From JAHFUS01 sp035689115 (GTDB lineage Bacteria > Actinomycetota > Acidimicrobiia > Acidimicrobiales > GCA-2861595), in NCBI GenBank assembly GCA_035689115.1, contig DASSMA010000051.1, positions 1 to 20,552 on the forward strand: a DNA stretch of 20,552 bases, written 5' to 3'. Under the pieces are notes generated by a model. The model was not told the origin of the DNA, did not search any database, and worked only from the letters and a program-made list of their open reading frames with translations. Shown here piece by piece: positions 1 to 7,761 of the stretch. Each line of letters opens with the position of its first letter. Position 1 is the first letter of the stretch. Made by a program: the position numbers and the translations under genes.

Positions 1-2
1 CC

Positions 3-866
3 TACCACCTTCCGTTCCTGTCCGGCGCCCGGCGGGGAGTGTTCGCCCGCCACGGCTTGGATGTCGAGGTGCTGGACGCACCTCCGCCGCCGTGGACCGC
101 CAACGCCGTGCGGGTGGCCAGGGGCGAGGTCGACTTCGCCGCCAGCTCGGTTGCCTGCTTCCTCTTGGCCCGGACGGCGGCGCACGGCGAGTTCCCCGCC
201 CGGTTCGTGGCCGTGCTGCACCAGCGCAGTCCGCTCGCCGCCGTGGTCCCCGCCGACTCGGCGATGGCCACCGTGGAGGACCTGGCCGGCCAGCGCATCG
301 GGCGAGGACGCTGGGCCGAGTGGATGGCCGAGGAAGCTCGCCAGGCAGTTGCCGACCACGGTGTACGGGCACCCGAGGTGGTCCCCGTGGAGTGGGGGGA
401 GGTGTCGGCGGCGCTGGCCCGCCGGGAGATCGACGTCATCGCCGTCTACCTCGACGCCGCTGCCGGCATGGCGCGCCGGCCAAGTGCCAGCGGGGTCCGC
501 ACCGTCGAACTCGGCGGCGACACCTACGCCACCGGGATACTGGCCAACGACAGGGTCCCCCACGACGTGATCGTGCGCATGCGCCACGCCCTCACCGACG
601 CCTTCGAGGCGCAGCGCGACGACCCCGAGGCAGGCGTCGAGTTGTTGTGTGACCAGATCCCGCACGTGCGCGCCGACCAGGTCCGGGCCGTGTGGGCGCG
701 CCTCGTTCCCTTCGTCTTCGGCAACCGGCCGGTGGGCACCATGGGCCACCGTCGCTGGGCTGACACCATGGCCTGGGCGCGGCGCGTCCACGGCATCGGC
801 CAGCTCGACGCCGCCGACGTCTACCGAACCGAGCTGGAGGGCGCCGGGGGGTGGCTGGGCCGCTGA
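3..866 (+). CDS. ABC transporter substrate-binding protein, SsuA/THI5-like (5' truncated by window)
   Basis: This is the C-terminal part of a periplasmic-binding-type protein of the NMT1/THI5/SsuA family, which captures small organic substrates outside the membrane for an ABC importer. The frame is open from base 3, so the real start lies outside the window. Visible family features are a GLDVEV segment after the first helix, a 'RGEVDFAASS' ligand-pocket segment, a 'VEDLAGQRIG' hinge segment and an 'ALARREIDVIAVY' segment. The protein ends with the W-x3-T-x2-W region and a 'DVYRTELEG' tail, where such proteins usually carry their last helices. No signal peptide can be judged because the start is missing. 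It is probably host chromosome flanking the mobile region, since nothing links it to transfer. The substrate cannot be read from the sequence; thiamine precursors, sulfonates or nitrate-like ligands are all possible. Confidence 0.8.
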   Translation, partial: YHLPFLSGARRGVFARHGLDVEVLDAPPPPWTANAVRVARGEVDFAASSVACFLLARTAAHGEFPARFVAVLHQRSPLAAVVPADSAMATVEDLAGQRIGRGRWAEWMAEEARQAVADHGVRAPEVVPVEWGEVSAALARREIDVIAVYLDAAAGMARRPSASGVRTVELGGDTYATGILANDRVPHDVIVRMRHALTDAFEAQRDDPEAGVELLCDQIPHVRADQVRAVWARLVPFVFGNRPVGTMGHRRWADTMAWARRVHGIGQLDAADVYRTELEGAGGWLGR

Positions 867-1003
867 CCCGACGCGGCCCCCGGCTCCCTTCCGTCCAACA
901 CACCGTCTGGCCTGCTGTGGCATCCTTTGGGCCGGTGGAGTACCGGGCTGGCGCTGGTTGCCCGCAGATGCTCTTGACCGGCGACCCGACCGGCTGGAGA
1001 CCG

Positions 1004-1219
1004 ATGGAAGCCGGGATCGTGCTGCTCGCTGACGGCCACGAGGTGTTCGTGCCCGCCGCCTCCCTGACCGGATACGACGACTCCGGCCTTCATGCCGTCA
1101 TCGACGGTGCGCGTCGTTACTTCGATTACTCGGTCTTCGCCCTGAGCGTCATCGTCGAGAAGCTCGAGCACTTCATGATCTGGAGCAGCCAGAGCCAAAC
1201 GACGGTGCCTCGGGTGTGA
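1004..1219 (+). CDS. small hypothetical protein (71 aa)
   Basis: I do not recognise a family. The reading frame is open further upstream, but the ATG at 1004 is preceded by a GGAG sequence at a suitable distance, whereas the other in-frame ATG (968) has none. Codons end mostly in G or C, as in real genes here. The product would be a soluble 71-residue protein beginning MEAGIVLLADGHEVFVPAAS, with acidic and aromatic residues (GARRYFDY) in the middle and no membrane segment or Cys pair. It stands alone between the transporter gene and the hairpin-rich spacer upstream of the relaxase. It could be a genuine small gene or a remnant at the edge of the element. Confidence 0.45.
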   Translation: MEAGIVLLADGHEVFVPAASLTGYDDSGLHAVIDGARRYFDYSVFALSVIVEKLEHFMIWSSQSQTTVPRV

Positions 1220-1335
1220 GCCGGCTGGCAGTCGCTGCGGAACGTCGACCACGACGTCTCGTCCCGTCAGCGACCCGCTACACGACCGACAACACCCCCA
1301 GCACCACGCACCTGTAGCGACTCGACTACCAAGGC

Positions 1336-1373
1336 CCTCGTCGTACCGACGAAGGTCTGTTGGAAGGCTTCCA
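1336..1373. repeat. two small inverted repeats in the spacer upstream of the relaxase gene
   Basis: TCGTCG-TAC-CGACGA (1338-1352, extended by CC/GG across a bulged A) is followed closely by TGGAAG-G-CTTCCA (1361-1373). They lie 30-70 bases upstream of a much stronger hairpin and about 100 bases before the relaxase start. Clusters of inverted repeats beside a relaxase gene are typical of transfer origins, but operator sites for an autoregulator would look the same. Confidence 0.5.
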
Positions 1374-1403
1374 GCCTCTCCCAGCATCGAATCCAGCTGA
1401 GAC

Positions 1404-1439
1404 ACACTTGCAGGTTGCGCTTTGCGCAACCTGCAGTGT
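1404..1439. other. perfect 12-bp hairpin, candidate oriT
   Basis: TGCAGGTTGCGC (1409-1420) is followed by a TTT loop and its exact reverse complement (1424-1435). The stem extends outward by ACAC/GTGT across one bulged T. It lies 28 bases before the chosen GTG start of the MobF relaxase. MobF relaxases bind a hairpin beside the nic site, and oriT commonly adjoins the relaxase gene, so this is the best transfer-origin candidate in the window. There is no T-run after it, which argues against a simple terminator. An operator or mRNA attenuator is the alternative. The nic position cannot be read from the sequence. Confidence 0.5.
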
Positions 1440-1466
1440 CGGGCCGGCGCCGGGCGGCGACCAGTA

Positions 1467-4400
1467 GTGCCAGACGTGATCGTGGGCGTCACCGTGCTCG
1501 GCTCCCGCCACGGCGACGCGGCCACGGCGGTGGCCAAGGTGGTCGCCTACCTGGACGGGCGCAGCGGCTGCGCCCCCGGGCGCACGCCGCAGTGGTGGGA
1601 CGAGGCCGGCGTGCCGGACGCCGCGCCGTGCGCCCACGGGCTGGGGACGCCGGCGCCGGGGGCGGTGGCCTACTACGCCGACTCGGTGGAGGGCCCGGGC
1701 CGGTGGCTGGGGCGGGGGATCGTCGGCTACTCCCCCACCGGCACGGTGGCCAGAGCCGACTTCGAGGCGGTGCTGGCGGGGCGGGACCCGCGCAACGGCC
1801 GCCAGCTGCTGGAGGCGCGGGGCTCGGCCGCCCGGGCGCACCACGGCCCCGACGACGTTGCCGGCAAGGGCCCCGACGACGAGCTGCTCACCATGCGCCA
1901 GGCGGCAACGTTGCTCGGGGTGAGCCCCCAGTACCTGCGCCGCCTGGCCGGGGCCACCGCCCGGGCCCGCCTGAAGGCCGGCAACGTTGCCGGCGACGTT
2001 GCCGTCGACGTTGCGCTCGAGCACCCGTACCTGGACGCGGTGCGGGCCGGGCCGGGCAAGCACTGGCGGGTGGCGCGGAGCGAGGTGCGGCGCTTCGCCA
2101 CCGCCCGCTCGGCGCCGACGGCCGTCATCGGCTACGACGTCACCTTCTCGGCGCCCAAGTCGGTCAGCCTGCTGTGGGCGCAGGCCGACCCCGCCGGCCG
2201 GGCCGAGATCGTGGCCGCCATCGACGAAGCGGTGGGGGCCGGGGTCGCCTACCTACAGGAGCACGCCGCCTGGGTGCGCACCATGGCCGGGCCCCGCCGC
2301 GCCGCCGGCGTTCTGGCCGCCTCCTACCTGCACGCCACCTCCCGGGCCTTGGACCCCCAGCTGCACGCCCATGTGGTGGTGGCCAACATGGCCGAGGGGC
2401 CGGGCGGCCAGGTGCGGGCCCTGGACGGCCGGCACCTGTTCGCCCACGCCAAGACGGCCGGGTACCTGGCCGCCGCCGAGCTGCGCCACCAGCTGGCCCG
2501 CCGCCTGGGGGTGGCGTGGGAGGCGCCGGAGCGGGGGGTGGCCGACATCGCCGGCGTCCCCGAGGCGGCAGTACGGGCCATGAGCAAGCGGGCCGAGCAG
2601 ATCAACGAGGTGGTCAGCGAGCTCGAGCGCTTCTTCGCCGGCGGCCGGCGCATACGGGCCCGGGGACGCCAGGTGGCCGCCTACCTGACCAGGGCGGCCA
2701 AGGAGGACCACGGCGTCGACCCCACCGCCCTCCAGCCGTGGTGGGAGTCCCGGCTGGCCGGCGCCGGCTTCGGGCCCAAGGCGGCCAGGCGCTGCCTGGG
2801 CCGCCAGCGGGGCGGACCGGCTCCGGTCAGCGAGGCGGAGGTAGGCGCGCTGTTCACCTGGCTGGGCTCGCCGGTGGGGATAACGGAGACCCAGGCCGCC
2901 TTCGGGCGGCGCGACGTCCTCCAGCACGTGGCGGAGTGGGCCGGCGACCGCCTGGGGGCGACGGACATCGCCGCCCTGGCCGACGCCTGGCTGGCCACCG
3001 ATGTGGTGGTCCGCCTGGAGCCGGGGCGGGAGCGCCAGCGCCCGGGCGACGTCGTGCGGCTGCGGGACGGACGGACGCTGTCGGCGGTGGCCGACGAGGC
3101 GCTGTTCACCACCAAGGCCATGCTGGCCGTGGAGCAGCGCCTGCTCGACGCCTACGCCCGGGGGCGCGACGCCGGGGCGGCGATGGTGCCGACGCCGGTG
3201 CTGGAGTCGGCCCTGGCCCGGCGGCCGGAGCTGGGCGCCGACCAGGTGGCCATGGTCCGGTCGGTGTGCACCAGCGGGCACCGGGTGCAGTGCGTGCTGG
3301 GGCCGGCCGGGTCGGGCAAGACCTTCGCCCTGTCGGCTGCCGCCCGGGCCTGGAGCGACGCCGGCTACGTCCCCATCGGCGCCGCCGTGCAGGGCACGGC
3401 CACCGAGGTCCTGCGCGACGCCACCGGGATGCCGTGCTTCACGGTGGCCGACCTGCTCACCCGCCTGCACCACGACGTGCCCGGCACCTTGAGCGAGCGC
3501 CACGTGGTGCTGGTCGACGAGTCGTCGACGCTGGGCAACCGGGACCTGGCCGCCCTGGCCGCCCACGTGGAGGGCCACGGGGCGACGCTGCGCCTCATCG
3601 GCGACCCGGCACAGCACACGGCGGTGGCGGCCGGCGGCGGGTGGCGCGCCCTCCTCGAGCGCTATCCCGAGGACCGGGCCGAGCTGGTCGAGCGCCGGCG
3701 CCAGGCCGGCGAGGAGATGGCCGAGGTGCGCATGGCGGCCGTCCAGTACGCGTCCGGGCAGATCTCGGCCGCCATCGAGCGCCTGCGGCGCGACGACCGG
3801 GTGGTGGAGGCCGACTCCCCCGACGAGCTGCTCGACGCCCTGGTGGCCGACTGGTTCGTCGACCGGCTCCGCCACCAGGCCGACCCCCGCCTGCCGGCGT
3901 CGTCGATGATGGCCGACCGCCACGTCGAGCGCCGGGAGCTCAACCGCCGGGCCCGGGCCCTGCTGGCCGCCCAGGGCCACCTGCGGGGGCGAGCGGTGGA
4001 GGTCGGCGGCCAATGCTTCCAGCGGGGCGACGAGGTCATCGACGTCCAGCAGGACCGGGACCTGTTCCCCCGCCTCGGCCGGCCCCGCGACCGGGTCCGC
4101 ACCGGTGAGCGGGGCGTGGTGGTGGAGGTCCGCCCCGGCCGCCATCCCGTGGTGGTGGTGGACTTCGAGCGCCGGGGACGGGTGGAGATCGGCGAGGCCT
4201 TCCTCACCCGCCGGGTGCGCCCCGGGGTGGTCGGAGTCATCACCCACAGCTACGCCGTCACCACCCACATGGCCCAGGGCGACACCTACGAGGCCGGCCG
4301 GCCGCTGGTCACCGACTGGGGAAGCCGGGAGGGCGTGTACGTCGGGCTCACCCGGGGCCGCTCCGATGTGCGCCTCTACGTGGTGCGGGGCGCCGACCTG

Positions 4401-5393
4401 CACCCCCGCCTGGAGGACGAGCGCGGGATGCCCCGCCTCGAGGAGGACACCAATGCCCTGGTGGCCGTCACCCACCACCTGCGCACCCAGACCGGCGAGC
4501 GCCTGGCCTCCGAGCTCGACCACGACGCGGCGGCCGCCGCCGAGCTGCAGCGGGCCCACTCCCTGGCCGAGCTGGCGGCGATGGCCGACGGCCACGACCA
4601 GGTGTCGGCCGACCTGGCCCGGCGCGCCTACCGCCAAGCAGCGGCAGCGGTAGCGGCCGCCGCCCGCCAGGCGCCGGACCCGGCCCTGGTGGCACGCCTC
4701 GGCCCCCGCCCCGAGGGTGGCCCTGAGCGGGCGTCGTGGGACCGGGCCGTCGGGGCCGTGGCCGTCCACCGGGAGCGCTTCGACGCCGCGCCCGAGCCGG
4801 GAGGGCTCGGCGCAACGTGGGCCATCGGCCGCCCGGCGCCCGGCCCGCACCTGGACCACCACGAGGCCGTCGCCGAGGTACTGGTGGTCGCCGAGCGGGC
4901 GATCCTCCGGGCCCGCCCGGTGTCGGAGCTCGCCTCCGAGCGCGAGGCCCTCCTGCTCGCGCTCGCCGCATCACCTCCGGGGACGAATGTCAGCGGCCAA
5001 GTCGCCGATTCGCCAGCCGCGTTCCCGCAGGTCGCCGGCATTGGTCCCGACCGCGCCCTCATGCAGGAGCGCCTCGCTCTCGTCGAGGGCGTGCTCGACG
5101 ACCTGGTGGAGGCGGCCGTCGCCCACCCCGCGCCGTATCTGCTCGACGCGGTCCCGCCCTGCCCGTCCGAGGAGTGGACCGAACGCGCCCGTGCCATCGA
5201 GGGCTACCGACACCGAGAGCTCGGCCTGTCGCAGGACAGCGACTGCATCGCCGGAGGATCGGGACTCGTCGGAGCCATCGGGCCCCGACCCGACGCCGTG
5301 GTCTCCGCTCTGCAGTGGGACGCGGTGGTCGAAGCGGTGGAGCTCGACGACGGCTCGCCGGCTGTTGACTGGGCCCCGACCATCGAGGTGTGA
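1467..5393 (+). CDS. MobF-family conjugative relaxase with helicase domain (TrwC/TraI-like)
   Basis: The protein (1308 aa) nicks one strand at oriT, stays covalently attached and unwinds the DNA for transfer. The relaxase domain shows a candidate catalytic tyrosine pair (AVAYYADS, about residues 69-70), DVTFSAPKSVSLLWA, and a metal-binding His triad H289-x10-H300-x-H302 (LHAHVVVAN). A MerR/excisionase-like helix-turn-helix (about residues 140-210, LTMRQAATLLGVSPQYLRRL) is inserted between the tyrosine and His motifs. The RecD2/TraI-type helicase part has Walker A GPAGSGKT (612-619), Walker B VVLVDES (about 680-686), a GVITHSYAVTTHMAQG motif (about 922) and YVGLTRGRSDVRLYV near 960. The frame is open upstream from a TTG at 1422, but that lies inside the hairpin; GTG 1467 gives a sensible N-terminus. 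The DNA inside the HTH insertion carries 12-bp repeats also found near 11.9 kb. The C-terminal 300 residues are Ala/Arg-rich with no recognised domain. Confidence 0.93.
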   Translation: MPDVIVGVTVLGSRHGDAATAVAKVVAYLDGRSGCAPGRTPQWWDEAGVPDAAPCAHGLGTPAPGAVAYYADSVEGPGRWLGRGIVGYSPTGTVARADFEAVLAGRDPRNGRQLLEARGSAARAHHGPDDVAGKGPDDELLTMRQAATLLGVSPQYLRRLAGATARARLKAGNVAGDVAVDVALEHPYLDAVRAGPGKHWRVARSEVRRFATARSAPTAVIGYDVTFSAPKSVSLLWAQADPAGRAEIVAAIDEAVGAGVAYLQEHAAWVRTMAGPRRAAGVLAASYLHATSRALDPQLHAHVVVANMAEGPGGQVRALDGRHLFAHAKTAGYLAAAELRHQLARRLGVAWEAPERGVADIAGVPEAAVRAMSKRAEQINEVVSELERFFAGGRRIRARGRQVAAYLTRAAKEDHGVDPTALQPWWESRLAGAGFGPKAARRCLGRQRGGPAPVSEAEVGALFTWLGSPVGITETQAAFGRRDVLQHVAEWAGDRLGATDIAALADAWLATDVVVRLEPGRERQRPGDVVRLRDGRTLSAVADEALFTTKAMLAVEQRLLDAYARGRDAGAAMVPTPVLESALARRPELGADQVAMVRSVCTSGHRVQCVLGPAGSGKTFALSAAARAWSDAGYVPIGAAVQGTATEVLRDATGMPCFTVADLLTRLHHDVPGTLSERHVVLVDESSTLGNRDLAALAAHVEGHGATLRLIGDPAQHTAVAAGGGWRALLERYPEDRAELVERRRQAGEEMAEVRMAAVQYASGQISAAIERLRRDDRVVEADSPDELLDALVADWFVDRLRHQADPRLPASSMMADRHVERRELNRRARALLAAQGHLRGRAVEVGGQCFQRGDEVIDVQQDRDLFPRLGRPRDRVRTGERGVVVEVRPGRHPVVVVDFERRGRVEIGEAFLTRRVRPGVVGVITHSYAVTTHMAQGDTYEAGRPLVTDWGSREGVYVGLTRGRSDVRLYVVRGADLHPRLEDERGMPRLEEDTNALVAVTHHLRTQTGERLASELDHDAAAAAELQRAHSLAELAAMADGHDQVSADLARRAYRQAAAAVAAAARQAPDPALVARLGPRPEGGPERASWDRAVGAVAVHRERFDAAPEPGGLGATWAIGRPAPGPHLDHHEAVAEVLVVAERAILRARPVSELASEREALLLALAASPPGTNVSGQVADSPAAFPQVAGIGPDRALMQERLALVEGVLDDLVEAAVAHPAPYLLDAVPPCPSEEWTERARAIEGYRHRELGLSQDSDCIAGGSGLVGAIGPRPDAVVSALQWDAVVEAVELDDGSPAVDWAPTIEV
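1853..2018. repeat. ACGTTGC repeat cluster with 18-bp perfect palindrome, inside the relaxase gene
   Basis: Five copies of ACGTTGC occur within about 165 bases: at 1855, 1908, 1984, 1996 and 2008. The last three form a 12-bp tandem array with unit CRACGTTGCCGN. The first copy of the array sits in a perfect 18-bp palindrome, GCCGGCAACGTTGCCGGC (1977-1994). In the protein the array encodes NVAGDVAVDVA. A closely related array lies at 11883-11955 in a non-coding spacer, so coding constraint alone does not explain the pattern. Confidence 0.7.
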
Positions 5394-5472
5394 TCCGCCC
5401 CCTCCCGGGGCGGTAGACCGCGACGGCGCCGACAGGACATCGCTCCTCCGTCTTCGTGTCACACCGGGGCCG

Positions 5473-5478
5473 TACCAT
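5473..5478 (+). promoter_or_regulatory. candidate -10 element for a leaderless transcript
   Basis: TACCAT fits the actinobacterial TANNNT -10 pattern and ends 6 bases before the ATG of the NERD gene. Transcription would start at or next to the start codon. This fits the absence of a Shine-Dalgarno sequence there. No clear -35 is visible. Confidence 0.35.
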
Positions 5479-5484
5479 CTCGCC

Positions 5485-6318
5485 ATGAGCACCGCGGGGG
5501 GTTCGGCTCGCCGGGAATACCAACGCCGAAGGGCAAAGGACCGTGAACGTCGGCGGGCCAACTTTAAGGTCGCCTTCCCCCTCGTCGTCCTCACCCCGTT
5601 CGTGGTCTACGGCTTTGTGGTCTTCGTCGCCGTCCCCCAGATCAACCGAGCGTTCGGCCGCGGCATCGACAACCTGGCCCAGTCGCCCGCGCCAACCCGT
5701 GCGCCGGCGGTTGATGATGAAGCCGCACGTTGGATCGGTCTGGTCCTCGCCCTGGGTGCCACCCTGCGGATGGGCCGAGAAGCCTGGGGTGCCCGCGCTA
5801 CGACTGAAGCCTGGCGGAAGGGCAGCGAAGGTGAAGTCCGCACCGGCAACACTCTCGACCGTCTGCGCGACCGGGGTTATGTCGTCCTGCACGACCGCAA
5901 GATCCCAGGTAGCCGTGCCAACATCGACCACGCGCTCGTCGGCCCCACCGGCGTGGCCATCGTGGAGAACAAGCACTACACGGGCCGGGTGGTCATCGAC
6001 CGCGACGCGGTTCGCTACAACGGTCGCTCCATGGAGGCAGCAATCGACGAGGCGTGGCGGGAAGCTGCGGCTGTGGAGGATGTCCTCCGCACCGAGCTGG
6101 CGGCGCGTGGACTCCGCGTCCGTCCCATCATCTGCGTCCAGGGCGCGTCGATCGAGGTCCGAGGCTGGCGGAGCTCAGCAGTCGTCCACGGCGTCCGGTT
6201 CTGCTCGGGACGACGCCTCCGCGACGCGGTAACCGAAGGCCGGTGTGTGCTCGATCCGGCCGCCATCGCCGCAATGAGCGCCCTCCTCGAGTCGCGGCTC
6301 CCGCCGGCTTCGAAGTAG
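5485..6318 (+). CDS. NERD-domain (nuclease-related) membrane-anchored protein
   Basis: The 277-residue protein starts with a strongly basic stretch (REYQRRRAKDRERRR). One clear transmembrane helix follows at about residues 28-51 and a weaker hydrophobic stretch at about 83-93. The C-terminal half is a NERD domain, a fold related to PD-(D/E)xK nucleases. Visible family features are GSEGEVRTGNTLDRL (from residue 113), the NIDHALVGPTGVAIVENKHY segment with D148, E161 and K163 in catalytic-like positions, and a later IICVQG strand. NERD proteins are often found on plasmids and in mobile islands; their biochemical role is mostly unproven, so DNA processing or defence is only a suggestion. It follows the relaxase on the same strand with a 91-base gap and probably has its own promoter. 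The ATG at 5485 was chosen because the basic-plus-TM layout begins there. Confidence 0.8.
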   Translation: MSTAGGSARREYQRRRAKDRERRRANFKVAFPLVVLTPFVVYGFVVFVAVPQINRAFGRGIDNLAQSPAPTRAPAVDDEAARWIGLVLALGATLRMGREAWGARATTEAWRKGSEGEVRTGNTLDRLRDRGYVVLHDRKIPGSRANIDHALVGPTGVAIVENKHYTGRVVIDRDAVRYNGRSMEAAIDEAWREAAAVEDVLRTELAARGLRVRPIICVQGASIEVRGWRSSAVVHGVRFCSGRRLRDAVTEGRCVLDPAAIAAMSALLESRLPPASK

Positions 6319-6465
6319 GACCTCCGGCATCAAGCTCCCCGCACGCCGCCGAAGGTTGCCCGACGGGCGTCAGCGTCTGCCGATGAGTTCGCTGGGACGA
6401 CGGCCTCCACCCGCTGGACGACACGCACCGTGGCCGAGCGCCACGGGGATGAGCAGGATCACACT

Positions 6466-6480
6466 GATGTAACTATCATC
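6466..6480 (+). promoter_or_regulatory. AT-rich candidate promoter/operator upstream of the methyltransferase
   Basis: An A/T-rich island includes TATCAT (6474-6479), a plausible -10, overlapped by a GATG/CATC inverted repeat (6466-6469 and 6477-6480). An in-frame GTG at 6487 lies at the spacing expected for a leaderless start, so the methylase may begin there rather than at 6547. There is no convincing -35. Confidence 0.3.
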
Positions 6481-6546
6481 CTCACTGTGTCGTCGACGCC
6501 GAGGGGTTCGACCAGCACGCGCAAGCGCGGCGGTAGGGTGAACGCA

Positions 6547-7761
6547 GTGTCCGGCGATTTGGGGAACGACACAACCAGCCGCGGCGCTGGGGCAGTGACG
6601 GCGAAGTCCAACTCGTGGCTGACAGCTGCCAAGGCCAACAAGCAGGACGAGTTCTACACGCAGCTCAGCGATATCGAGAAGGAGCTGGGCCACTTCCGGA
6701 AGCACTTCAAGGGCAAAGTTGTCCTCTGCAACTGCGACGACCCGTATGAGTCCGACTTCTTCAAGTACTTCGTCATCAATTTCCGACGGCTCGGGCTGAA
6801 GAAGCTGATCGCCTCGTGCTACGCCGGCTCTCCCGTCGCCGGCCAGCAGATCCTGTTTCCCGAGCTGAAGGGTTTGAGCGAGGAGGAGGCAGACGACCGT
6901 CGCCCGTACAAGATCGAGATCTCCAACATCCCCGATGCGAACGGGGATGGCTCGATCGGGCTTCCCGATGTTGAGTACCTGCTCCGGCATGACGAAAACA
7001 TCCTTAGCGCGCTCGCGGGCGACGGCGACTTCCGGTCCGAGGAGTGCATGGCACATCTGGACGAGGCTGACATCGTCGTGACGAACCCGCCGTTCAGCCT
7101 CGCGATCGAGTACCTGACCACGCTTCTCCGTTCGGGCAAGTTGTTTCTGGTGCTCGGGAACATCAACCAGGCCCTTTACTCGGACTTGTTTCCTTATGTT
7201 CAGAGCGGACAGTTGTGGCTCGGCGTCAATTCCGGGCACTTCTGGTTCCGTGTTCCGGATCACTACGAGCCCAAAGATACGGATTATCGGCAGGACCCCG
7301 ACGGTCAAAAGTGGCGCCGCATGGGTGGGATGTGTTGGTACACCAACATGGACCACAAGAGGCGGCACGAACGGATGGTTCTGGTTCAGAAGTACAGTCC
7401 AGAGCAATACCCAAGCTACGACAACTACGACGCAATCGAGGTGTCGAGAACGGTCGACATCCCTGAAGACTGGGACGGAGTGATGGGCGTGCCGACCACC
7501 TTCTTGGATAAGTTCAATCCGGATCAATTTGAGATTGTCGGCATCACTCAATCATGGTTCGGTGCTGCATCGAAGATTTACCCACGTCAAATCCAGGTCA
7601 ACACCAATGGTCAGGAGAGTTGGGTCACAAAGTTGAACGACGGGGCAGCCATCAAGGTCGATACACCGCCCGCAGACAAGACCTACTACAAGGTCGGGGA
7701 CGACCTGTTCGTCAAAGCGTACGTACGATTGCTCATCCGCCGGATCGGAGACCCGACTTGA
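6547..7761 (+). CDS. adenine-specific DNA methyltransferase, EcoRI family
   Basis: The product (404 aa from this start) resembles M.EcoRI-type N6-adenine methylases, which transfer a methyl group from S-adenosylmethionine to a specific adenine. It has the family's N-terminal KANKQDEFYTQLSDIEKEL block, the CNCDDPYESDFFKYF block (C63-D64-D65-P66), and the catalytic NPPF motif (residues 180-183, DIVVTNPPFSLAIEYL), then GNINQALY and GVNSGHFWFRVP segments. The start is uncertain. GTG 6547 has an AGGG-type ribosome site six to eight bases upstream. GTG 6595 would match the length of M.EcoRI's N-terminus best, and GTG 6487 could be a leaderless start. Base composition is unlike its neighbours: 7501-7560 has 24 G/C of 60, against 48 of 60 at 2401-2460 in the relaxase. 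This suggests transfer from elsewhere. It is translationally coupled to the next gene. The recognition sequence cannot be read from the protein. Confidence 0.9.
   Translation: MSGDLGNDTTSRGAGAVTAKSNSWLTAAKANKQDEFYTQLSDIEKELGHFRKHFKGKVVLCNCDDPYESDFFKYFVINFRRLGLKKLIASCYAGSPVAGQQILFPELKGLSEEEADDRRPYKIEISNIPDANGDGSIGLPDVEYLLRHDENILSALAGDGDFRSEECMAHLDEADIVVTNPPFSLAIEYLTTLLRSGKLFLVLGNINQALYSDLFPYVQSGQLWLGVNSGHFWFRVPDHYEPKDTDYRQDPDGQKWRRMGGMCWYTNMDHKRRHERMVLVQKYSPEQYPSYDNYDAIEVSRTVDIPEDWDGVMGVPTTFLDKFNPDQFEIVGITQSWFGAASKIYPRQIQVNTNGQESWVTKLNDGAAIKVDTPPADKTYYKVGDDLFVKAYVRLLIRRIGDPT

Noticed and set aside
1422..1466. TTG start of the relaxase at 1422
   Set aside because: It lies in the loop of the perfect hairpin; GTG 1467 gives a more plausible N-terminus and leaves the hairpin untranslated.
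2253..4862. 869-codon minus-strand frame and the 897-codon plus-strand frame over the relaxase
   Set aside because: Both overlap the relaxase-helicase, whose motifs are unmistakable; their translations are low-complexity Arg/Pro/Gly or His/Gly-rich strings.
6430..6486. Longest possible start of the methylase
   Set aside because: It would translate through the AT-rich promoter-like island, and the family's N-terminus does not need these residues.
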